Source: Desulfuromonadaceae bacterium
GTDB taxonomy: Bacteria; Desulfobacterota; Desulfuromonadia; Desulfuromonadales; Geopsychrobacteraceae
Assembly (NCBI GenBank): GCA_013138655.1
Contig: WTCI01000356.1
Location: 1 to 26,329 of the forward strand
DNA length: 26,329 nt
Direction of reading: 5' to 3'
Both the position numbers and the translations under genes were made by a program. How positions within the stretch are numbered: position 1 is the stretch's first letter; every line of letters begins with the position of its first letter. The notes under the pieces were generated by a model. That model made no database searches. It saw only the letters and a list, made by a program, of their open reading frames with translations, and had not been told where the DNA came from. Shown piece after piece: positions 15,910-24,299 of this stretch.

Positions 15910-17763
15910 TCAGTTTTCAGACGATCGGTTTCCCGATTCGGCAGCAAAAGCAAAACGGTTTTTGCCGCCCCGCTTGGCGGTGTACATAGCCATATCTGCA
16001 TGACCGATCAATTCATTACCGCTCGTGCCCTGACCATTAAACAGCGCCACTCCGATACTGCAACTGATCGAGGCCTCAATACCGCTGATAGTAAACTTCT
16101 TCCTGAGGGACTTTAAGATATGCTGGCATGCATTACGGACCGATTCTTCATCTTCAATGTTGCTCAACAACAGGGCAAACTCATCACCTCCGACCCGGGC
16201 AACCGTATCTGATTCGCGAGTCGCTGCCAGCAATCGCTCCGCAACCTGTTGGAGTAATTGATCTCCGACATCATGCCCATATCTGTCATTAATCGGCTTA
16301 AACTCATCAAGATCCAGAAACAGCACGGCAAACTGCCCTCCCCGTCGGCGCACCTGAGCCATCGCCACGTTCAAACGGTCCATCAGCAGTCTCCGATTCG
16401 GCAGGCGGGTCAAGTTATCGTGACTGGCCATCCGCCGGATCCGCTCTTCTATCTGCTTGCGTTCGCTGATATTTCGAACAATCAGGGTATAGAAAGGTTT
16501 TCCAGCCGCATTTCCGGTCGAAATCGAAAGTTCTGTGGGGAAAAGCCAGCCATCCTTGCGCTGTCCCTGAACCTCAATCGCCCGTCCCTGAATCCAGGAA
16601 TTTTCCAAAGAGGTCAACTGCTTCAAAGTGACCGGATTTTCCTCAAATTCAAATTGTAGAAAGCAGGAAATCGGCATGCCGACTGCTTCAGCCGCCGAAC
16701 AGGCAAAGATCTGTTCAGCGCCACGGCTCCAGAAACCGATCCGCTCGGAATCGTTGACTGAGAGCACTGCATCAACCGACGAATCCGCAACCGCCCGGAA
16801 ATGCCCTTCCCGTTCATTTAACTTATCTTCTGCCCGTTCCATCCTGGCCAGAGTCCGGTGCAGAATCAACATTGAGATCAGGATTGTCAGGCTGACGGCA
16901 ACCTGAATAAAGAGAACATTGTAGAGGCGTTTCTGCCAGGCGGCAAAGATCCACTCCGTCGAGGTTCCGACCGTCACCACAAGCGGAAAATCACTTAATT
17001 TTCGATGCGCGACAATCCGGCTGACCCCGTCCGTCGATCGAGGGACCCGGGAAATTCCAACCGGAGCTTTTTTCAGATGTCGGGTAAAAAGCGGACCGTC
17101 GGCGAAAGATCGACCGACCAGATCATTTCCGGCCGGCGTCCGCGCTAACAACACACCACCATGGTGAAAAATGGCAACAGAGCCATCCGGGCCCAGCTCA
17201 GCCTCAGCATCTTTATGAAAATCGAGCAGGTGATCGATTTGCACCAGGGCCACCACCTGCAGTTGCTGACCAGATCGTGAAAACTGCCGAACTATAGCCA
17301 CCAGGTTCCGGCCATGGCTATTCCGATAGACTTTTTCCGTGATCTGCATGGGAGAGTCAGAATTTTCCGTATTCGTCATGAGGGAAAAGCTCAAACCCTC
17401 CGGGAGAGGACCTTTATTCACGCAGGTCAGAATCTGCCCGGTATCCGGATCAACAATCAGTAAAGCACTCAGCTCCGGGGTATACTTCAGCCAGAGGCTG
17501 AACATACTGTTCACGGCCTTGAGCTGATAATATTGCAGATGTTCGGCAATATCGAGCAGCAGCATATCGAGGACTTGAAGCATTCTTCGGGAGCGTTCCT
17601 CAAGGCCCAGAGCCAGGTTACTGACCTGTTGACTACTCTGCTGTTCGATGGTCTGAAACTCGTGGGCAAAAGAAATGACAAAGCACCCCCACGACAAAAG
17701 CAGTAATGCCAGCAGTAGCAGATAAATGTTCCAGCGGACTCTGGAAATCGACCTGGATGCCAT
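15910..17763 (-). CDS. Membrane sensor diguanylate cyclase (periplasmic sensor-PAS-GGDEF)
   Basis: Predicted inner-membrane enzyme that makes c-di-GMP from two GTP. The 617-residue product has a first membrane helix at about 13-33, a periplasmic sensor region (about 35-280, Cache-like in layout), a second helix at about 281-302, a PAS domain (about 319-435, ending in the linker NISERKQIEERI) and a GGDEF domain (about 448-605). The active site is RVGGDEFALL with GGDEF at 525-529, and a product-inhibition I-site RESD lies five residues upstream (516-519), so catalysis and feedback look intact. ATG at 17763 with GGAG five bases upstream. It stands alone, divergent from the MoxR operon. The signal it senses is unknown. 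Confidence 0.92.
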   Translation of the reverse strand: MASRSISRVRWNIYLLLLALLLLSWGCFVISFAHEFQTIEQQSSQQVSNLALGLEERSRRMLQVLDMLLLDIAEHLQYYQLKAVNSMFSLWLKYTPELSALLIVDPDTGQILTCVNKGPLPEGLSFSLMTNTENSDSPMQITEKVYRNSHGRNLVAIVRQFSRSGQQLQVVALVQIDHLLDFHKDAEAELGPDGSVAIFHHGGVLLARTPAGNDLVGRSFADGPLFTRHLKKAPVGISRVPRSTDGVSRIVAHRKLSDFPLVVTVGTSTEWIFAAWQKRLYNVLFIQVAVSLTILISMLILHRTLARMERAEDKLNEREGHFRAVADSSVDAVLSVNDSERIGFWSRGAEQIFACSAAEAVGMPISCFLQFEFEENPVTLKQLTSLENSWIQGRAIEVQGQRKDGWLFPTELSISTGNAAGKPFYTLIVRNISERKQIEERIRRMASHDNLTRLPNRRLLMDRLNVAMAQVRRRGGQFAVLFLDLDEFKPINDRYGHDVGDQLLQQVAERLLAATRESDTVARVGGDEFALLLSNIEDEESVRNACQHILKSLRKKFTISGIEASISCSIGVALFNGQGTSGNELIGHADMAMYTAKRGGKNRFAFAAESGNRSSEN

Positions 17764-17862
17764 AACGACTCCATATCAGCACAGCAGAGAACAACTCCAT
17801 AAGGATAACATACCTTTGCCGTTTTTTCGGAACGCCCTGTTCCAGGCATCAGATCTGGCTCC

Positions 17863-17892
17863 TTGCGCCAGCTTCCAACTTTATGCTATCTA
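17863..17892 (+). promoter_or_regulatory. Candidate promoter of the MoxR operon with overlapping inverted repeat
   Basis: TTGCGC (17863-17868) and TATCTA (17887-17892) with an 18-base spacer. The -10 area lies in a small inverted repeat GCTAT-CT-ATAGC (17885-17896). The gap 17764-17932 holds the divergent starts of the GGDEF gene and this operon; no other element was seen. Confidence 0.3.
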
Positions 17893-17932
17893 TAGCTGAC
17901 AACTTAGGTTGCCTTTGACTGGCGGGTAAATC

Positions 17933-18994
17933 ATGAATATTGAGCAGATGAAAACAGTCCTCAAGGAGATCCTCAACAAAACCGATCTGACTCCTTGCGT
18001 GGTCGGACACCGCGGCGTCGGAAAAACCGCCGGGGTTATTCAGGTCTGTCGCGAAATAGATCGCGAATATGTCCCTTTGCGGCTTGGCCAGATGGAAGTC
18101 GGAGATCTGGTCGGCATCCCTTATCGCGAAGGTCGGGACATGCACTGGTCACGGCCGAGTTGGTGGCCGGCAGACGATGCCGGCCCAACGGTTGTCCACT
18201 GTGACGAATTGAACCGAGCCCAACAGGAGGACACCTTACAGGCGATCTTCCAGTTTGTCGAACCCCCGTCTGAAGGACAGCAGCGCGCTTTGCACACCCA
18301 CAAACTGGCTCCCCAACACCGGGTCGTGGTCGCCATCAATCCACCGGACGGCAGTTATCAGGTCACTCCTCTCGACCGGGCTCTTTTAGACCGGATGGTG
18401 GTTCTTCAAGTGGAAACCGATGCCGAGTGTTGGGCACGTCATGCCCACCGGGAAAATTTCCATACCGATGTCCGCCAGTTTATCGCCGGGAACCAGCAAA
18501 TGCTTTCGACCAACAACCAGAGTTTCGACATGCAGGTCGAGCCTTCTGAGCGAGCCTGGGAAATCGTCAGCACCCTGCGGGAAAACTGTCGCTTTCCCCA
18601 GGAATTGGAAATGGAAGTCTACAGTGGTGTGATTGGCCGGGAAGCGGCCGTCAGCTTTTTGCAGTGGTGTACTGAGCAGCGCTTGCGCCCGCTGTCTGCG
18701 GAGGACATTCTTGACCGCTGGACCGAGGTTGCCGTTCAGGCAACTGAGCAGCGGGATGACATACAGGCGGCAACGATGAGCGACCTGATCGCCTGTTTGC
18801 AGAACGATCCCGACTTAACGGATCAGCAACAGGATTCACTGGTGGCCTACATTGATGTGCTGCCACGTGATATGCGTTTCGGCCTGGTCAAGTCGCTGTT
18901 ACGGATTCCGCAAATCGCCGCAGTCCTCTGTCAGGACAGGTACGATGCAACGATTCTCGAAACGATCCAACAGATCAGCCGGGATGTTGCCTGA
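17933..18994 (+). CDS. MoxR-family AAA+ ATPase
   Basis: Cytosolic AAA+ ATPase of the MoxR type, which usually acts as a chaperone or remodeller for a VWA-domain partner. The 353-residue product has Walker A GHRGVGKT (25-32), the segment PLRLGQMEVGDLVGIP (about 48-63) typical of MoxR, Walker B VVHCDELNRA (87-96), sensor-1 VVVAINPPD (Asn136) and PLDRALLDRM with the arginine-finger region (about 148-157). The C-terminal third is helical and less conserved. It overlaps the next gene by 11 bases and that gene encodes a VWA protein, the standard pairing. The biochemical target is not known. Confidence 0.9.
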   Translation: MNIEQMKTVLKEILNKTDLTPCVVGHRGVGKTAGVIQVCREIDREYVPLRLGQMEVGDLVGIPYREGRDMHWSRPSWWPADDAGPTVVHCDELNRAQQEDTLQAIFQFVEPPSEGQQRALHTHKLAPQHRVVVAINPPDGSYQVTPLDRALLDRMVVLQVETDAECWARHAHRENFHTDVRQFIAGNQQMLSTNNQSFDMQVEPSERAWEIVSTLRENCRFPQELEMEVYSGVIGREAAVSFLQWCTEQRLRPLSAEDILDRWTEVAVQATEQRDDIQAATMSDLIACLQNDPDLTDQQQDSLVAYIDVLPRDMRFGLVKSLLRIPQIAAVLCQDRYDATILETIQQISRDVA

Positions 18995-20195
18995 TTCAGT
19001 GCGTCCTTTACAGGACGCCATTGTGCGCCTGCTGAAACACCGCCCCTTTTACGGCCAGTTTCTCCTGCAGTTTCGGCGCCGTCAACAAACTGGCAACCGG
19101 GCCGTCGCAGTCACCATCGTCGACGCGGTCCCGACCCTGATGGTCAACCCGACAAGTTTTGTCCTCTTCTCCCCGGCAGAGCAGGAAGCACTGCTCGAAC
19201 ATCTGATCAAACATGTCCTGCACCTGCATCCTTGCCGACGCCGCGAGCGCAACACCCGCTACTGGGATCTGGCCTGTGACCTGGCCATCAACCCGGGGAT
19301 CGAGCACCTGCCACCCGAAGCCCCACAACCGGAAAGATTCCGGTTACTGCCCGGGCTGGCGGCAGAAGAATACTATGCCCGTTTACTGCAAATGCCTGAG
19401 CTCGGTGCTCAACAGGGAGATGGTACAGGAGACCACGAACAACAGCAAAGTACTGAGCGACCAACGGCAGATCAGCAGACTTATCGTGCAGAATCAAGTG
19501 ATGTCGCACCAATCGACGATCACCAGCACTGGCAGGAAGCAGATCGCACCCCGATCTCACTTTCCGAACAGGTGGTCCGCCAGATGGTTCGTAACGCTGT
19601 CAAAAAATGTCATGCTGAAACCCCCGGAGAATTGGCAGAGATCATCAATTCTTTTCTGGCGCCACCCAGTATCCCCTGGCAACAGATTCTTCGCCAGTTT
19701 GTCGGTACGGCAGGAAGGGTCGGCCGTTCCGGCACCTGGAAAAGAAGCCATCGCCGCTTCGGCCATAACACCCCGGGACTACGCAAACAGCAATTGCTCA
19801 ATCTGGTCGTTGGGATTGATGTCAGTGATTCAACAGACACTCAGCCCTTGCGTGAAGCTTTTGCCCGTGAGCTGGTACAGATTGCCCGTGGTCGGCAGAG
19901 TCGAATCAGGGTTCTTTACGCCGGCAGCCGTATTCAACAAATCAAGCAATTTACCGGGACACCACAGGTCGCCAAAATTTATCACGGCGGCGGTTTTACT
20001 GACTTACGTCCGATCTTCGATTACGCTCGGCAGATGCAACCGCGCCCTGCGGCAATCATCTACCTGACCGATGGCTATGGACCGGCACCCGAGCATTCTG
20101 ACATCCCGACCCTGTGGGTCATCTCCCCAGACGGACGAAAACCGGTCAACTGGGGCCTCGAATTAAGGCTTGAAGAGATCAAGGAGAACGGATGA
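18984..20195 (+). CDS. VWA-like protein with N-terminal putative metallopeptidase domain (COG3864/DUF2201 type)
   Basis: Partner of the upstream MoxR ATPase. From the ATG at 18984, which overlaps the ATPase stop, the product has 403 residues. The N-terminal region (about 1-130) resembles the DUF2201 putative peptidase: helices, then EHLIKHVLHLHP at 72-83 and YWDLACDLAINPGI at about 93-106. Family members usually have HExxH here; this one reads HLIKH (His73, His77, with His82 nearby), so the catalytic Glu is missing. A linker rich in Gln, Glu and Asp (about 140-190) is probably flexible. The C-terminal VWA domain (about 272-403) has an intact metal site: DVSDS (279-283), GGGFTDL and YLTDGYG. 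A longer frame starting at 18852 lies inside the ATPase gene and was rejected. Confidence 0.87.
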   Translation: MLPDSVRPLQDAIVRLLKHRPFYGQFLLQFRRRQQTGNRAVAVTIVDAVPTLMVNPTSFVLFSPAEQEALLEHLIKHVLHLHPCRRRERNTRYWDLACDLAINPGIEHLPPEAPQPERFRLLPGLAAEEYYARLLQMPELGAQQGDGTGDHEQQQSTERPTADQQTYRAESSDVAPIDDHQHWQEADRTPISLSEQVVRQMVRNAVKKCHAETPGELAEIINSFLAPPSIPWQQILRQFVGTAGRVGRSGTWKRSHRRFGHNTPGLRKQQLLNLVVGIDVSDSTDTQPLREAFARELVQIARGRQSRIRVLYAGSRIQQIKQFTGTPQVAKIYHGGGFTDLRPIFDYARQMQPRPAAIIYLTDGYGPAPEHSDIPTLWVISPDGRKPVNWGLELRLEEIKENG

Positions 20196-20599
20196 ACAAC
20201 AATAACCACCCGATGACCGAAGAGAATATCAAAGAATGGCTGGAAGAGCAGGGAGCACGGGTCATGAACCGCTCCGGACGCAGTGAACATTACGGAGCCC
20301 CGCGCGACTTCTCTTTTGAAGTCAAAGCGATTTTTGACAGCGGCCTCGGCCTGCAAATCACCGCTCGCCAGTTCAATTATCGTGACCCCTGGGAGACGAC
20401 CGACCGGGTCAACGATCTGGTCGATGTTGCCCTGCTGCGTCAGGGACAATACAGTGAGCTGCCTAAAGGCTATCCCTTTTTTCAAGGCACGGATACAGAA
20501 GAAGGTGTTGATTTTCCAGTCTTGAAAGAGATTATCGATGCGGTCAAAACCCTGAATCCCAAACTGTTTACTCTCCAAGAGCTAACCGGCGACCTCTAA
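20192..20599 (+). CDS. Hypothetical protein, third gene of the MoxR-VWA operon
   Basis: I do not recognise this 135-residue protein. It is soluble, acidic and mixed alpha/beta in appearance, with no signal peptide, membrane helix or cysteine. It has a short N-terminal helix (TEENIKEWLEEQG), a charged strand region (DFSFEVKAIFDSG, LGLQITARQFNYRDPWETTD), a central PKGYPFFQGTD loop and a C-terminal helix. Its ATG overlaps the VWA gene stop by four bases, so it is almost certainly co-translated with the MoxR-VWA pair and may be an adaptor or substrate of it. The ribosome binding site AAGGAGAACGG precedes the ATG. A fragment of the dispersed repeat lies just downstream. Confidence 0.8.
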   Translation: MNNNNHPMTEENIKEWLEEQGARVMNRSGRSEHYGAPRDFSFEVKAIFDSGLGLQITARQFNYRDPWETTDRVNDLVDVALLRQGQYSELPKGYPFFQGTDTEEGVDFPVLKEIIDAVKTLNPKLFTLQELTGDL

Positions 20600-20610
20600 T
20601 CTGTGCGAAC

Positions 20611-20638
20611 AAGCCATCGTATTCTTTTTTTGCGAGAC
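20611..20638 (-). repeat. Fragment of the dispersed repeat, inverted
   Basis: Read on the minus strand it matches the left 28 bases of the copy at 14192: GTCTCGCAAAAAAAGAATAC followed by GATGGCTT, with one extra A. It lies 11 bases after the last gene of the MoxR operon. No remainder of the element is present. Confidence 0.75.
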
Positions 20639-20667
20639 AGCAAATATTGTTTTTTGTCAAATTAGCT

Positions 20668-20696
20668 TTGACTAACCTCTCTTCTTGCCACATAAT
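20668..20696 (+). promoter_or_regulatory. Candidate promoter of the response regulator-GGDEF-EAL gene
   Basis: TTGACT (20668-20673) and CATAAT (20691-20696) with a 17-base spacer. The leader to the chosen ATG at 20830 would be about 125 bases long. A second, weaker candidate, TTGTAC (20735-20740) with TAAGAT (20756-20761), lies closer to the gene. Confidence 0.5.
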
Positions 20697-20829
20697 AACG
20701 ACTTTGAATAAACAATGGCTTTCTTGAGAATTTCTTGTACGAACATGACGGTCGATAAGATACTGTGTTAGACTCTTCTAAGCGCATTTGATGTTAACTT
20801 GGCAAAAATCGCAAATCACAGGGCGCCAA

Positions 20830-23016
20830 ATGGAGCATCACAAAAATCCAGTTATCCTGACCATTGACGACGAAGCCAATATCCGCGACAGTTTTCGGTT
20901 ATTTCTGGAAGATTATGATTATCAGGTCATTGAGGCAACCAATGGCCGCGAGGGAATCGAAATTCTGGAACGAGAAAAGCCGGATCTGGTGCTCTGCGAT
21001 CTGCGGATGCCTGAAGTTGACGGTCTGGAATTTCTTGAATACATAAAAAATCACTCTCCAGACACGCCGATCATCGTGGTTTCCGGAACCGGTGTGATCG
21101 GTGACGCCATTGAGGCCATCCGCCGTGGTGCCTGGAATTATCTACTGAAACCGATTCAGGATATGTCGGTGCTGCTGCACGCAATCAGCCAGGCCCTTGA
21201 GCGAGCCCGACTGATTATCGAAAACCGCGCCTACCAGGAACACTTGGAAGAAGAGGTCAGCCGCCGCACTGAAGCCTTACAGAAAACGATGCATGACCTC
21301 AATCAGTCGCACCTGAAAGTGAAAGAAAACGAAGAAAAGTACCGGCTGATTTTCGAAAACCTACAGGACGTCTATTTTGAAATATTTCCGGACGGAATGG
21401 TTTTCGAAATCAGCCCTTCTATTTCTCATTTTTCGCTCTATCGGCGTGAAGAAGTTCTCGGGGAGAACATCGGTACACTCTTTCCCGACCTGGAGAACCG
21501 TAGCCGCCTGCTGGCACTGCTGCGCACCCAAGGGATCGTCAGCGATTACGAGATATCCCTGAAAGATAAAGATGGAATGTCAATCCCCTGTTCCCTTAAT
21601 GCCCGCTATCAGGAAGTCACTGGAAATGCCCCGGATAAAATCTGTGGCACTTTGCGTGACATCACCGAGCGGAAGCAGGCCGAAGCTCGCATTGAACACC
21701 TGGCCTATTTTGATGCGCTGACCGAATTACCAAACCGGCGCTTGTTGCTCGACCGGCTGGAACAGAATATTTCCCGGGGCCGGCGTCATGATCATTACGG
21801 GGCCATGCTCTTTCTTGATCTCGATCGCTTTAAAAACATCAACGACTCCCTTGGGCACCCGGTCGGTGATATGCTGCTGAAAGAAGTTGCAAAACGCTTG
21901 TCTATAGATTTACGTGCCGAAGATACGATATCAAGACTGGGTGGAGACGAGTTTGTCATGCTGCTTTCTGACCTGGGGACCGATCCAGTCGACGCCGCTG
22001 CCGCCGCCCAACGGAAAGCTGAGGAAATCCAGTATCACCTGGCCGAAAAATACCTGATCTCCGGCCATGAGTTGCATATCACCCCGAGTATCGGGGTGGC
22101 CATGTTCCCGTCAAATGAAAACAGCAACGATACAGGCACTGACATCCTGCGTTATGCCGATACCGCGATGTATCGCGCCAAGGATGACGGACGTGATACC
22201 ATCAGGTTTTTCCTGCCGAGCATGCAGTCGGCTGCCGACTCACGACTGGTGATCGAAAAAGAGTTACGCCATGCCTTGGAGAAGAATGAATTCTCGCTTT
22301 TTTTCCAACCACAGGTTGATCAATTCGGACAAATTCTCGGCGCCGAGACACTCATCCGCTGGAATCATTCCACCAAAGGCTTCATCTCTCCGGCAACCTT
22401 CATCCCGGTTGCCGAGGCAACCGGGATGATTTTGCCCATCGGGGAATGGGTTCTGCGCAACGCCTGTCAGCAGCTGAAAGCCTGGAGTGATGCAGGACTG
22501 CCGATTCATCATCTGGCCGTCAATGTCAGTCCGCGCCAGTTCCGCCAGCCCGATTTCATCCGTCAGGTCTCCCTGATTCTCGAAGAGACCGGTGCCGACC
22601 CGAACTTGTTGGGGCTGGAACTGACTGAAGGAATGGTGATCGACAACATCATCGATACCATCGAAAAGATGCAGGGACTCAAACAACTCGGCATAGAACT
22701 GTCCATTGACGATTTCGGTACCGGTTATTCTTCCCTTGCCTATCTGAAACGTATGCCGCTCGACATTTTAAAAATTGACCAGTCATTCGTCCGCGATATT
22801 TCCACCGACGCCAATGATGCCGCCATCGTCGAGACCATTATCTCTATGGCTAATCACCTCGACCTGAAGGTTATCGCAGAAGGGGTCGAAACCGAATCAG
22901 AGCTTTCCTTCCTGGTTGAAAAAGGTTGTAAAATTTATCAGGGGTATCATTTCAGCAGACCGATACCGAGCAACCTGTTCACCAAACAACTGGAGGCAAG
23001 GTCGGTGCATGTCTAG
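20830..23016 (+). CDS. Response regulator with PAS, GGDEF and EAL domains (c-di-GMP turnover)
   Basis: Cytosolic two-component output protein that can in principle make and break c-di-GMP. From the ATG at 20830 it has 728 residues: receiver domain (about 7-125) with acidic pocket DDE (13-15), phospho-acceptor Asp57 in LVLCDLRMPEVDG and Lys near KPIQ; a coiled-coil linker; PAS (about 170-285); GGDEF (about 290-460) with RLGGDEFVML (371-375) and I-site RAED five residues upstream; EAL (about 480-720) with AETLIRW, NVSPRQF, ELTEGMV, DDFGTGYSSL and AEGVETE. All key catalytic residues appear present, so both activities are possible. An alternative ATG lies 39 bases upstream (20791); 20830 is chosen because AGGG precedes it. 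No histidine kinase gene is adjacent. Confidence 0.93.
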   Translation: MEHHKNPVILTIDDEANIRDSFRLFLEDYDYQVIEATNGREGIEILEREKPDLVLCDLRMPEVDGLEFLEYIKNHSPDTPIIVVSGTGVIGDAIEAIRRGAWNYLLKPIQDMSVLLHAISQALERARLIIENRAYQEHLEEEVSRRTEALQKTMHDLNQSHLKVKENEEKYRLIFENLQDVYFEIFPDGMVFEISPSISHFSLYRREEVLGENIGTLFPDLENRSRLLALLRTQGIVSDYEISLKDKDGMSIPCSLNARYQEVTGNAPDKICGTLRDITERKQAEARIEHLAYFDALTELPNRRLLLDRLEQNISRGRRHDHYGAMLFLDLDRFKNINDSLGHPVGDMLLKEVAKRLSIDLRAEDTISRLGGDEFVMLLSDLGTDPVDAAAAAQRKAEEIQYHLAEKYLISGHELHITPSIGVAMFPSNENSNDTGTDILRYADTAMYRAKDDGRDTIRFFLPSMQSAADSRLVIEKELRHALEKNEFSLFFQPQVDQFGQILGAETLIRWNHSTKGFISPATFIPVAEATGMILPIGEWVLRNACQQLKAWSDAGLPIHHLAVNVSPRQFRQPDFIRQVSLILEETGADPNLLGLELTEGMVIDNIIDTIEKMQGLKQLGIELSIDDFGTGYSSLAYLKRMPLDILKIDQSFVRDISTDANDAAIVETIISMANHLDLKVIAEGVETESELSFLVEKGCKIYQGYHFSRPIPSNLFTKQLEARSVHV

Positions 23017-23152
23017 TCTTTCCAACGGACACCCTCAACCTCTCTTGCCCCGGATAGTCCGGCAGCCTCCCGGCAGACAACCGTTCCGCACAATTTTATT
23101 GTCATCATCATAAAAAAATAGATATTATCGGATTTTCTGACCGACAACTTTT

Positions 23153-23178
23153 GATGGTCTCGCAAAAAAGAATACGAT
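23153..23178 (+). repeat. Fragment of the dispersed repeat left end
   Basis: GATGGTCTCGCAAAAAAG followed by AATACGAT matches the left end of the copy at 14192 almost perfectly, and stops abruptly. It lies 16 bases before the stand-alone receiver gene and contains a promoter-like TTGATG-16-TACGAT arrangement (23151-23178). Confidence 0.75.
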
Positions 23179-23194
23179 TCGGAGAGCTGAAACA

Positions 23195-23578
23195 ATGAGC
23201 CAGATTCGGCTACTGATTGTTGACGATGAATCTTCCATTCGGGAAAGCTTGGCCGAGTTTCTGCGCGATTTCAACATCACTATCGACTCCGCGAGCAATG
23301 CTGAGGCGGCTTTGGACACTATGGCCCAAAAACAGTTTGATGTCGTGCTCGCAGATTTGCGTTTACCCGGGATGGCCGGCGACCTTATGATCACCAAGGC
23401 TCATCAGCTGCAACCGCAGATGCGCTTCTTGATCCACACGGGATCGATTGATTACCGGCTGTCTGAAGAATTGCTTGCTCTCGGGTTAACACCGGAAGAT
23501 ATCATTCTGAAACCCCTCTCCGACCTGACTGTCCTGCTTAACAAAATACAATCAAAATTCAAACAATCGTCCTGTTAA
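23195..23578 (+). CDS. Stand-alone receiver (CheY-like) response regulator
   Basis: Single-domain response regulator without an output domain, likely acting by protein contact or as a phosphate sink. The 127-residue product has the acidic pair DDE (10-12), phospho-acceptor Asp54 in VVLADLRLPGMAG, the conserved Thr/Ser position in IHTGS and Lys in ILKPLSDLT. The C-terminal KPLSDLTVLLNKIQ resembles the KPIQDMSVLLHAIS of the upstream GGDEF-EAL receiver, which suggests relatedness of the two receivers. It lies about 180 bases after that gene and may be co-regulated with it. GGAGAG lies 10 bases before the ATG. Confidence 0.9.
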   Translation: MSQIRLLIVDDESSIRESLAEFLRDFNITIDSASNAEAALDTMAQKQFDVVLADLRLPGMAGDLMITKAHQLQPQMRFLIHTGSIDYRLSEELLALGLTPEDIILKPLSDLTVLLNKIQSKFKQSSC

Positions 23579-23631
23579 TGACATTGCCGACAATCATCTC
23601 GACACCATGACAAACCAACAAGGAGTAACAC

Positions 23632-24141
23632 ATGAGCGCACAACCGATCGTTCGCATGCAAACCAGCATGGGACAGTTGACCATCGAACTTGATGCTGAA
23701 AACGCCCCGATCAGCACGGAAAACTTTTTGACCTATGTCCGCGACGGCTATTATGATCAGACGATTTTTCACCGCGTGATCCCCAATTTCATGATTCAAG
23801 GGGGAGGATTCACCCCTGAAATGGCCCAGAAAAAAACCCGGGGCGAGATCAAAAACGAAGCGAACAACGGCCTGCAGAACCTGCGCGGAACCCTTGCCAT
23901 GGCACGCACCCAGGTTGTCGACAGCGCCACCAGCCAGTTTTTTATCAGCCTGGCCGACAACGATTTCCTGAACCACAAGGGGACGACTCCAAACGCCTAC
24001 GGTTACGCCGTATTTGCACGGGTAACGGAGGGGATGGAGGTGGTCGATGCCATCGCTAAAGTCAGCACCGGCAATCAGGGACATCATCAGGATGTCCCTA
24101 AAGAGGCGGTCATTATTGAAAGCGTGACCATCGAGGAATAA
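23632..24141 (+). CDS. ppiB: Cyclophilin-type peptidyl-prolyl cis-trans isomerase
   Basis: Cytosolic protein-folding enzyme that isomerises Xaa-Pro bonds. The 169-residue product has no signal peptide, so it is a PpiB-type rather than periplasmic PpiA-type enzyme. Core motifs: [16 protein letters not shown] (catalytic Arg, Phe and Gln), [10 protein letters not shown] (about 83-92), [13 protein letters not shown] and [19 protein letters not shown]. Length fits the family. A strong AAGGAG site lies a few bases before the ATG. It stands between the receiver gene and aguA with no functional link to either. Confidence 0.96.
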   Translation: MSAQPIVRMQTSMGQLTIELDAENAPISTENFLTYVRDGYYDQTIFHRVIPNFMIQGGGFTPEMAQKKTRGEIKNEANNGLQNLRGTLAMARTQVVDSATSQFFISLADNDFLNHKGTTPNAYGYAVFARVTEGMEVVDAIAKVSTGNQGHHQDVPKEAVIIESVTIEE

Positions 24142-24148
24142 GCTGTTG

Positions 24149-24179
24149 GCGGGGGAGTAACATCGGGTTTCTCCTCCGC
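24149..24179 (+). terminator. Possible terminator after ppiB
   Basis: GCGGGGGAG and CTCCTCCGC form a 9-base stem (one G-T pair) with a 13-base loop, eight bases after the stop. The following bases are not clearly T-rich, so it may be a weak terminator or only an mRNA-end hairpin. Nothing else was recognised in 24180-24299. Confidence 0.35.
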
Positions 24180-24299
24180 TGCAGTTCTCTTTCGACAGAG
24201 ATCCGCTGAAAATTCTCCGGCTGATCCTCCATCCGTGCTTTTCACTGCCACAAACAACTGCCTCATGCTATAACCCGCCTGAATCCGGATAACTGCTTG

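Noticed and set aside
18852..18983. Longer start for the VWA gene
   Set aside because: The extra 44 codons overlap the well-conserved end of the MoxR gene and do not resemble the family. The ATG at 18984 gives the usual overlap.
20799..20815. Possible sigma-54 promoter (TTGGCA...GCA)
   Set aside because: The GG to GC spacing is 10 rather than the required 12 bases.
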